Position numbers and translations under genes: made by a program. From contig CALYNW010000017.1 in assembly GCA_945224895.1 (NCBI GenBank), forward strand, positions 1 to 10,034: DNA of 10,034 nucleotides, written 5' to 3'. Position 1 is the first letter of the stretch. Every line of letters starts with the position of its first letter. This DNA comes from an uncultured Clostridia bacterium. Lineage in GTDB: Bacteria; Bacillota; Clostridia; Oscillospirales; Acutalibacteraceae. Shown piece after piece: positions 1-6,089 of the stretch. The notes below the pieces were generated by a model, which made no database searches, was not told the origin of the DNA, and saw only the letters and a program-made list of their open reading frames with translations.

Positions 1-1
1 A

Positions 2-1615
2 GCCGATATTTCTCTGCCTACTACCCTTAAAGTCCTTGGCAGTTATTCAATGGCAGGTACTGACAGTAATACAGATGTACGTCTGCCTGAGGGGCTTGAA
101 ACAATTTTGGCAAACGCATTTTACTATACATCAGGGTTAAAAAGCATCTATATTCCTAAAACAGTAAAAACAATAGGCAGGTCTGCCTTTGAAAACTGTA
201 ATAAGCTTGAAAGCGTAGCCTTCGGTAATTTCAATATGGAGGTTTCTGTTGAGAAGAGAGCTTTTCTGAAATGTGCCGCCCTTAAATCCGTAATAATTCC
301 TAAAAGAGCAACACTTGCAGATTATAGTATAGGATATTATTCTGCTTCGGCAGGCTCGGTTTACAGTGACTTTGTTATGCAGGTTTACAGGGATTCTTCC
401 ACCTATGATTACGCAGTGAATAAGGTTGTGCCCTATGAGCTAATCAACTCGGGAGAAATTTTTGAGGGAGACAGTGTAGACTGCACCTATTATGATGACA
501 GTGTAAGCTCGGTAATGACCTTTGTGTTTACTCCTGTTGTAACGGCAAGCTATAGCTTTTTCTCAGAGGGCAGTATTGATTTGTCCTGCGAAATGACTGA
601 TTCTGCAGGAAATGTTATTGCAACTGCTGAGGATAATTCCGATTATGATGCGAACTTTACCGTAACTGAAAATATGTCGGCAGGTCAGACTTATTATTTT
701 AACGTCAGCAGTAATAACTATACAGGTGCATTTTCTGTTTCACTTTTGCCATATACGGTTACAAATATTGATGTTGATATTGAGCCTATAACCGTTTCTG
801 CCGCTGACAGAAGAAACGGACTGTTTGATATTGAGCAGTATTTTGAGGGCAAAGCAGTTACGATTACATATGACACAGGATATACCGATACGGTGATATT
901 TACAAACGGTGTTACCTACCGTTCCCAAACAATAGAATACAATGATGACCAGTCTGATGCAAAATGGCAGTGCGGTAATCATTTATGCAGTATCAGTCTG
1001 GGAGATGCTTATTACTACGCAGATGTAGAGATTGCCCATAGCTATGAAAGTAAAATTGTAGAGCCTACATATAAGGAAAAGGGCTATACCGTCTATACCT
1101 GTTCACTTTGTAAGGACACCTATTACACCGATTACATAAACAGTATCGGAGTTAAGGTTACAGGCAGAATTGTTCTTATGCAGGATATTGATGGCTCTCA
1201 CAAGGACAATATTCCCGTTGCGAATACAAAAATCGGCATTTCGGGAAATGAAATTTGTACGGTAGCAGATGACGGAACATTCCTGTTTTATATTGATGCC
1301 GATACAAGACAGCTTGATATATATGAAACCTACGGACTTACACGAACAATAGACGTTATCCCTGACAGCAATAACGAGCTGAATTTGGGCGACGTTGCAT
1401 TTTTCCATTTTGACTATAATGGAGACGGATACGTAAATGCTAAGGATTTTGCCGTAATTCATACAGTATACGGCGTTTATCCCAAGGTCGAAAAGGATAT
1501 GTATTTCAGCAGAGACTATAATCAGGACGGTAAAATTGATGATTGCGACTGGTTTGATGTAGGCGCCTGCAATTTCTATTCAGGCGGAAAAATAACCGAC
1601 AGCATTTATAATTGA
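2..1615 (+). CDS. Secreted BspA-type leucine-rich-repeat protein with C-terminal dockerin-like module (5' end outside window)
   Basis: The reading frame is open from base 2 with no start or stop before the Met codon at 50. Residues encoded by 2-49 (ISLPTTLKVLGSYSMAG) already fit the repeat, so the gene enters from upstream; 537 residues are visible. In order: BspA-like leucine-rich repeats (about 1-115, e.g. LKSIYIPKTVKTIGRSAF); a beta-rich segment resembling a bacterial pre-peptidase C-terminal domain (about 150-250); an unassigned beta-rich stretch; a His-Cys motif segment (346-379); a carboxypeptidase-regulatory-like beta segment (about 383-450); and two 12-residue calcium loops, DYNGDGYVNAKD (471-482) and DYNQDGKIDDCD (505-516), forming a dockerin-like pair. 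Loop positions 1, 3, 5, 9 and 12 all carry Asp or Asn. Such proteins are exported, and a type I dockerin would bind a cohesin on a scaffoldin or cell-surface anchor. Ligand and partner are unknown. No terminator is obvious after the TGA stop. Confidence 0.85.
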   Translation, partial: ADISLPTTLKVLGSYSMAGTDSNTDVRLPEGLETILANAFYYTSGLKSIYIPKTVKTIGRSAFENCNKLESVAFGNFNMEVSVEKRAFLKCAALKSVIIPKRATLADYSIGYYSASAGSVYSDFVMQVYRDSSTYDYAVNKVVPYELINSGEIFEGDSVDCTYYDDSVSSVMTFVFTPVVTASYSFFSEGSIDLSCEMTDSAGNVIATAEDNSDYDANFTVTENMSAGQTYYFNVSSNNYTGAFSVSLLPYTVTNIDVDIEPITVSAADRRNGLFDIEQYFEGKAVTITYDTGYTDTVIFTNGVTYRSQTIEYNDDQSDAKWQCGNHLCSISLGDAYYYADVEIAHSYESKIVEPTYKEKGYTVYTCSLCKDTYYTDYINSIGVKVTGRIVLMQDIDGSHKDNIPVANTKIGISGNEICTVADDGTFLFYIDADTRQLDIYETYGLTRTIDVIPDSNNELNLGDVAFFHFDYNGDGYVNAKDFAVIHTVYGVYPKVEKDMYFSRDYNQDGKIDDCDWFDVGACNFYSGGKITDSIYN

Positions 1616-1656
1616 TTTTAAAAAATAACACACTTGCAAAAATTTCCTTTTAATTG

Positions 1657-1685
1657 TTGAAAATACGTTAATTATAATATATAAT
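1657..1685 (+). promoter_or_regulatory. Sigma-A-type promoter of the purine operon
   Basis: TTGAAA at 1657-1662 and TATAAT at 1680-1685 are separated by exactly 17 bp. Transcription would begin near 1692, giving a leader of about 27 nt. The leader holds only the ribosome binding site (AAAGGAGAG, 1705-1713), so it has no room for a purine riboswitch or attenuator. The motifs are seen directly; promoter activity is inferred. Confidence 0.75.
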
Positions 1686-1718
1686 ACTATCAATAATTTT
1701 CTGCAAAGGAGAGTAGCT

Positions 1719-2216
1719 ATGAAAAAGGTTGCAATCATAATGGGCTCCGACAGTGATTTGCCTGTTGTAACACCTGCAATTAAACAGCTTAAGGATTTAG
1801 GTATTGAAACAGAGGTAAGGGTAATGAGTGCCCACCGTACACCGAAAGAGGCGCAGGAGTTTTCAGCCTCTGCTATTGAAAACGGCTTCGGTGTAATTAT
1901 TGCCGCCGCAGGACTGGCTGCTCATTTTGGAGGAGTTCTTGCCGCATCAACAACACTTCCCGTTATCGGTATCCCTTGCTCTGCAAAGGTGCTTGACGGT
2001 ATGGACGCTATGTTGGCAACAGTTATGATGCCTCCCGGAATTCCTGTTGCAACAGTCGGTGTAAATTCAGCAAAGAATGCGGCTTTGCTTGCTGCGGAGA
2101 TTCTTGCAGTTGGCGACGATGACCTTATGAAAAAGCTCATTGATATGAGAGAGGATATGGCACAGCAGGTCCGTGAAAAGGACAAGGCACTTCAGGAAAA
2201 AATTAAGGAGATATAA
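1719..2216 (+). CDS. purE: N5-carboxyaminoimidazole ribonucleotide mutase (PurE, class I)
   Basis: PurE converts N5-CAIR to CAIR in cytosolic de novo purine synthesis, after PurK has made N5-CAIR. The 165 residues match the usual bacterial length. Seen in the sequence: GSDSDL (9-14) in the phosphate/substrate-binding N-terminus; SAHRTP (37-42), with the conserved His39; AAGLAAH (63-69), corresponding to the glycine/alanine-His segment of class I enzymes; and [10 protein letters not shown] (104-113). The GRSN signature of the CO2-using class II enzymes is missing, so class I and dependence on a PurK are expected; no purK is in the window. The ATG is preceded by AAAGGAGAG at good spacing. First gene of the operon, 2 bp before purM. 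Confidence 0.96.
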   Translation: MKKVAIIMGSDSDLPVVTPAIKQLKDLGIETEVRVMSAHRTPKEAQEFSASAIENGFGVIIAAAGLAAHFGGVLAASTTLPVIGIPCSAKVLDGMDAMLATVMMPPGIPVATVGVNSAKNAALLAAEILAVGDDDLMKKLIDMREDMAQQVREKDKALQEKIKEI

Positions 2217-2218
2217 CT

Positions 2219-3256
2219 ATGGAAAAAAGTTTCAGCGAAAGCTATGCGGCAGCAGGTGTTGATGTAACAGCAGGCTATGAGTCTGTTGAGCTTATCAAAT
2301 CACATGTTAAAAGAACAAATATCCCGGGTGTAATCGGCTCAATCGGTGGTTTCGGCGGTATGTTTGAAATCGGTGCAGGGGATTATAAAAATCCTGTTCT
2401 TGTTTCAGGTACAGACGGAGTAGGAACAAAGCTTAAAATAGCTTTTCTTATGGACAAGCACGATACAGTAGGTATTGACTGTGTAGCAATGTGTGTAAAT
2501 GACGTTGCATGCTCAGGCGCAAAGCCATTGTTCTTCCTTGATTACATTGCCTGCGGAAAGAATTATCCCGAAAAGATTGCTCAGATAGTTGCAGGTGTTG
2601 CCGAGGGCTGTGTTCAGGCAGGCTGTGCCCTTGTAGGCGGTGAAACTGCGGAGCATCCCGGACTTATGCCTAATGAGGAATACGACCTTGCAGGCTTTAC
2701 CGTTGGTATCGGCGAAAAGGACAAGCTTGTTTCAGGTGATAATTTAGCGACAGGAAATGCACTTATCGGCGTTGCCTCCTCAGGTGTTCACTCTAACGGC
2801 TTTTCACTTGTAAGAAAGGTGTTTAATATAACTGAGGAAAGGCTTGGAATTCAGGTTGCAGAGCTTGGCAAAACCTTGGGTGATGAGCTTTTGACTCCTA
2901 CAAGAATTTATGTTAATCCTCTTCTTGCTCTTATGGATAAGGTAAATGTAAACGCTATCAGCCATATCACAGGCGGCGGCTTTTACGAGAATATTCCGAG
3001 AATGTTAAAGGACGGTTATACAGCAGTTATTGAAAAGGATAAATGCTTTAAGAAGCCTATATTTGACCTTATCGCTCAGGAGGGTAATATCCCCGAAAGA
3101 GATATGTATAACACCTTCAATATGGGTACAGGTCTTGTTATCGCAGTTGACAGCGACAAGGCAGACGAGGCTGTAAGAATTCTCGAAGAGAACGGCGAAC
3201 AGGCTACTGTTATCGGCGAAATCAAATCAGGCGAAAAGGGCGTTGAACTTGTATGA
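2219..3256 (+). CDS. purM: Phosphoribosylformylglycinamidine cyclo-ligase (AIR synthetase, PurM)
   Basis: PurM closes the imidazole ring of FGAM to AIR, using ATP. The 345 residues are full length. Visible family signatures: SYAAAGVD near the N-terminus (8-15), GTDGVGTK (64-71), CVNDV (92-96, metal/ATP site Asp), GGETAE (140-145), [14 protein letters not shown] (187-200), [13 protein letters not shown] (249-261) and FNMGTG (300-305). These are all expected of the PurM/PurL ATP-binding superfamily. The ATG lies 2 bp after the purE stop, with AAGGAG (2205-2210) inside the end of purE as ribosome binding site. Its TGA stop overlaps the purN start in an ATGA arrangement, which suggests translational coupling. 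Nothing looks broken or unusual. Confidence 0.97.
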   Translation: MEKSFSESYAAAGVDVTAGYESVELIKSHVKRTNIPGVIGSIGGFGGMFEIGAGDYKNPVLVSGTDGVGTKLKIAFLMDKHDTVGIDCVAMCVNDVACSGAKPLFFLDYIACGKNYPEKIAQIVAGVAEGCVQAGCALVGGETAEHPGLMPNEEYDLAGFTVGIGEKDKLVSGDNLATGNALIGVASSGVHSNGFSLVRKVFNITEERLGIQVAELGKTLGDELLTPTRIYVNPLLALMDKVNVNAISHITGGGFYENIPRMLKDGYTAVIEKDKCFKKPIFDLIAQEGNIPERDMYNTFNMGTGLVIAVDSDKADEAVRILEENGEQATVIGEIKSGEKGVELV

Positions 3257-3876
3257 TGAATATAGCGGTGCTTGTTTCGGGTGGCGGAACTAATCTTCAG
3301 GCACTTATTGATGCAGAAAAAAGGGGAGATATCAAAAACGGTAAAATCACCTGCGTAATCTCCTCAAATCCTAATGCCTATGCTCTTGAAAGGGCAAAGC
3401 AAAACGGTATCAAAACAAGAGTGCTTGTCAGAAAGGATTATGACGACGTACATAAATATTCCGCAGATATGCGTGATGCTCTGCTTGAGGAAAAGGCTGA
3501 TTTAGTTGTTTATGCAGGCTTTATGACAATTCTTGACGAGCAGGTTGTAAAAGCATTTCCGAATAAAATGATGAATGTTCACCCTGCACTGATACCGTCA
3601 TTCTGCGGAAAGGGATTTTACGGGCTTCACGTTCACGAGGCTGTCCTTGAAAGCGGTGTAAAGCTGACAGGTGCTACCGTTCATTTCGTAACAGAGGAAT
3701 GTGACGGCGGTCCCATAATTCTTCAAAGAGCGGCAGAGGTTAAAGCAGGCGACACTCCCGAGACTCTGCAAAAAAGAGTTATGGAAGAGTGCGAATGGAA
3801 AATTCTTCCTCAGGCAGTATCCCTTTTCTGTCAGGGCAGAATTAAAATAAACGGAAAAACAACAGAAATTATTTGA
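3253..3876 (+). CDS. purN: Phosphoribosylglycinamide formyltransferase (GAR transformylase, PurN)
   Basis: PurN transfers a formyl group from 10-formyl-tetrahydrofolate to GAR. The protein has 207 residues, typical for PurN. Motifs: [10 protein letters not shown] (9-18) for the phosphate-binding loop; VYAGFMTIL (86-94); [11 protein letters not shown] (107-117), with the catalytic Asn108 and His110; [20 protein letters not shown] (124-143); and [13 protein letters not shown] (144-156), with the catalytic Asp151. Two adjacent ATG codons (3253 and 3256) are possible starts. The second gives the usual [11 protein letters not shown] beginning, while the first overlaps the purM stop. The only Shine-Dalgarno-like sequence (AAGGG, 3236-3240) is rather far upstream, so coupling to purM translation is likely. 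Confidence 0.96.
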   Translation: MMNIAVLVSGGGTNLQALIDAEKRGDIKNGKITCVISSNPNAYALERAKQNGIKTRVLVRKDYDDVHKYSADMRDALLEEKADLVVYAGFMTILDEQVVKAFPNKMMNVHPALIPSFCGKGFYGLHVHEAVLESGVKLTGATVHFVTEECDGGPIILQRAAEVKAGDTPETLQKRVMEECEWKILPQAVSLFCQGRIKINGKTTEII

Positions 3877-3885
3877 GGTGAGCTT

Positions 3886-4587
3886 ATGGAGATCAAATCA
3901 CTTGCAAGTGAGCTTAATACAAATTCATACCCGGGCAGAGGTATTGTTTTGGGTAAATCAAAGGACGGCAAAAACGCAGTAATCGCCTATTTCATTATGG
4001 GCAGAAGTGTAAACAGCCGTAACAGAATTTTTGAGGAAAACGACAGAGGCGGTATTCGTACAAAGGCTTTTGACGAGTCAAAAATGGAGGATCCGTCACT
4101 TATCATTTACAATCCCGTTCTTAAGCTTGACGGAAAAACTATTGTTACAAACGGCGACCAGACTGATACAATCTACGATTTTATGAAGGACGGTCACTGC
4201 TACCGTCACGCATTACTTACAAGAGAGTTTGAGCCTGATGCTCCTAACTATACACCGAGAATATCAGGTGTTGTTAAGCCTGACGGTGATTATGTTCTTT
4301 CAATTCTTAAATCAAATATGGGCAAGCCTCAGTGTCTCAGATATTTCTTTGAATATCCTGCTACTGCGGGAATGGGACATTTTATCCATACATATAAATG
4401 TGACGGAGACCCCATACCGTCATTTGAGGGTGAGCCTACTCCTGTTGAGATCGACGGAGATATTGACGACTTCACCGATATGATTTGGACAAATCTTAAT
4501 GAGGACAATAAGGTTTCGCTTTTCACACGCTTCATTAATCTTGAAACAGGTGCAGAGGAAACAAGAATTATAAATAAGAATAAATAA
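3886..4587 (+). CDS. purO: IMP cyclohydrolase, PurO type
   Basis: The product should catalyse the last step to IMP, closing FAICAR. I recognise the PurO family, first described in archaea and also found in Clostridia, by YPGRGIVLG (15-23), YFIMGRSVNSRNR (35-47), TNGDQTDTIYD (88-98), TPRISG (123-128) and GMGHFIHTY (162-170). The 233 residues are a normal size for this family. It is unrelated to the cyclohydrolase half of bifunctional PurH, so the preceding formyl transfer to AICAR needs a separate enzyme, which the window lacks. The gene follows purN by 9 bp, and its ribosome binding site GAGGTG (3875-3880) overlaps the purN stop. A hairpin follows at 4600-4622. The family call is from memory of motifs. 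Confidence 0.9.
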   Translation: MEIKSLASELNTNSYPGRGIVLGKSKDGKNAVIAYFIMGRSVNSRNRIFEENDRGGIRTKAFDESKMEDPSLIIYNPVLKLDGKTIVTNGDQTDTIYDFMKDGHCYRHALLTREFEPDAPNYTPRISGVVKPDGDYVLSILKSNMGKPQCLRYFFEYPATAGMGHFIHTYKCDGDPIPSFEGEPTPVEIDGDIDDFTDMIWTNLNEDNKVSLFTRFINLETGAEETRIINKNK

Positions 4588-4599
4588 CAATTATATATC

Positions 4600-4622
4600 A
4601 GGGTGACTTTTTCGGTCACCCT
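4600..4622 (+). terminator. Intra-operon hairpin between purO and purD
   Basis: AGGGTGAC (4600-4607) and GTCACCCT (4615-4622) form a perfect 8 bp stem with a 7-base loop (TTTTTCG). The following bases (TAAAGTGTATTT) are not a clean U-tract. The structure could therefore be a weak or partial terminator, an RNA-processing or stability element, or the remnant end of a lost gene. The purD ribosome binding site GGAGG (4635-4639) lies 12 bp further on, and I see no convincing promoter in between. The stem is seen directly; its function is uncertain. Confidence 0.5.
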
Positions 4623-4648
4623 TAAAGTGTATTTGGAGGTATATCATA

Positions 4649-5929
4649 ATGAAGGTATTAGTAGTCGGCGGTGGCGGAAGAGAGCACGCCCTTATAAGAA
4701 GAATCAAGGAGTCAAAAAGAGTAGACAGTGTTGCCTGCTGTCCCGGTAACGGCGGTATATCTTATGATGCAGAATGTTATAATGTTTCCGCAACAGACAT
4801 TGACGGTGTTGTGGCTCTTGCCAAGGAAATAAAGGCTGATTTTGTAGTGGTTGCTCCCGATGATCCACTTGTAGCAGGTATGGTAGATGCTCTTAACGGG
4901 GCAGGATTTCCAACCTTCGGACCGAAGGCAAATGCCGAAATAATTGAAGGCTCAAAGGTTTTCTCGAAAAATCTTATGCTCAAATACAATATACCTACTG
5001 CCGAATATAAGGTTTTTGATAACGCAGAGGATGTTATTGAATATATTAAAGAGAAGAACGAATTTCCTACGGTTATCAAGGCTGACGGTCTTGCTCTCGG
5101 TAAGGGTGTAATTATTCCCGAAAGCCTTGAGGAGGCTGAGGCAGGCGTTAAGGAAATTATGGAGGACAAAATTTTCGGTGAGTCAGGCAACAATGTTGTT
5201 GTTGAAGAATTTTTGACAGGTCCCGAGGTTTCCGTTCTTGCCTTTACAGACGGTAAATGCGTTAAGCCTATGGTTTCCTCTATGGACCACAAGAGAGCAC
5301 TTGACGGTGATAAAGGACTTAATACAGGCGGTATGGGTACTGTTTCTCCAAATCCGTATTACACCGACGAGGTTGCCAAGGAATGTATGGAGAAAATCTT
5401 TATTCCTACCATTGAGGCAATGAACAAGGAGGGTAGAACCTTTAAGGGCTGTCTTTACTTCGGACTTATGATTACACCTAAGGGACCGAAGGTAATTGAG
5501 TATAACTGCCGTTTCGGCGACCCTGAAACACAGGTGGTTCTACCAAGGCTTAAAACAGATATTATGGATATCTTTGAGGCAATTAATAATGAAACACTTT
5601 CCGACCTTGATATTGAGTGGTCAGATGAGGCTTGCACCTGCGTTATAATGGCTTCGGGCGGTTATCCGAAATCATATCCAAAGGGAATTGAAATCACCGG
5701 ACTTACCGACGGTCAGCTTGACGGTGTTACAGTTTACCACGCAGGAACCTCGATTAATGACGGAAGGCTTGTTACCTCAGGAGGCAGGGTTTTAGGTGTT
5801 ACCGCTTTAGGAAAAGATTTGAACGAAGCGTTGAAGAAATCCTATGACGCTGTTGAAAAAATCGAATTCGACGGTGCCCACTACAGAAAGGATATCGGTC
5901 AGAGAGCGCTTAAGGCAATCAGTAAATAA
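4649..5929 (+). CDS. purD: Phosphoribosylamine-glycine ligase (GAR synthetase, PurD)
   Basis: PurD is the ATP-grasp enzyme that joins phosphoribosylamine and glycine to GAR, the second step of the pathway and the substrate for PurN. The 426 residues are full length. Seen: N-terminal KVLVVGGGGREHAL (2-15); VVVAPDDPLVAGMVD (66-80), where many homologues have GPE before the conserved Pro-Leu; GSKVFSK (101-107), the start of the ATP-grasp domain; VIKADGLALGKGV (142-154); VVVEEFLTGPEVSV (183-196); DHKRALDGDKGLNTGGMG (213-230); and YNCRFGDPETQ (285-295), with the metal-binding residues. A GGAGG site precedes the ATG at 9 bp. It is the last gene of the purine operon, 160 bp before the next gene. Confidence 0.97.
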   Translation: MKVLVVGGGGREHALIRRIKESKRVDSVACCPGNGGISYDAECYNVSATDIDGVVALAKEIKADFVVVAPDDPLVAGMVDALNGAGFPTFGPKANAEIIEGSKVFSKNLMLKYNIPTAEYKVFDNAEDVIEYIKEKNEFPTVIKADGLALGKGVIIPESLEEAEAGVKEIMEDKIFGESGNNVVVEEFLTGPEVSVLAFTDGKCVKPMVSSMDHKRALDGDKGLNTGGMGTVSPNPYYTDEVAKECMEKIFIPTIEAMNKEGRTFKGCLYFGLMITPKGPKVIEYNCRFGDPETQVVLPRLKTDIMDIFEAINNETLSDLDIEWSDEACTCVIMASGGYPKSYPKGIEITGLTDGQLDGVTVYHAGTSINDGRLVTSGGRVLGVTALGKDLNEALKKSYDAVEKIEFDGAHYRKDIGQRALKAISK

Positions 5930-5973
5930 ACAGCTTTGAATATTTTAGTTTATTGACTTTAAATTGAATTGCC

Positions 5974-5999
5974 AAAATTAGAACAAAATGTTAATTTTT
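5974..5999 (+). terminator. Weak AT-rich hairpin after purD
   Basis: AAAATT (5974-5979) pairs with AATTTT (5993-5998), and AACA (5982-5985) with TGTT (5989-5992). A 2-base bulge separates the two stems, the loop is AAA, and a run of Ts ends at 5999. This is the only terminator candidate between purD and the next promoter. Nearly all pairs are A-T, so termination may be inefficient. Confidence 0.3.
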
Positions 6000-6019
6000 A
6001 TAAATTTTACAAAAAGTTG

Positions 6020-6048
6020 TTGACAATTATACAAAACGGAATTATACT
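6020..6048 (+). promoter_or_regulatory. Strong sigma-A-type promoter of the adaptor-permease unit
   Basis: TTGACA (6020-6025) and TATACT (6043-6048) are separated by 17 bp, close to the ideal housekeeping promoter. Transcription should start near 6055, about 35 nt before the ATG at 6090. The ribosome binding site AGAGGG lies at 6076-6081. An 8 bp direct repeat AATTATAC occurs at 6025-6032 and 6040-6047, within the promoter, and may be part of an operator or chance in AT-rich DNA. The rest of the 160 bp gap (5930-6089) shows no gene. Confidence 0.8.
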
Positions 6049-6089
6049 ATCAACGTAAAGTAAAACACTATGAACAGAGGGTTATTTTT

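Noticed and set aside
1103..1462. Minus-strand open frame of 119 codons within the LRR-dockerin gene
   Set aside because: It lies opposite the motif-bearing dockerin region, has no recognisable domain, and I identified no ribosome binding site for it.
1686..1718. Purine riboswitch or attenuator ahead of purE
   Set aside because: The predicted transcript leader is only about 27 nt and contains little beyond the ribosome binding site.
4777..5292. Long open frame on the minus strand inside purD (171 codons)
   Set aside because: It is antisense to a full-length, motif-complete PurD, has a Ser/Thr/Ile-rich low-information composition and matches no family I know.
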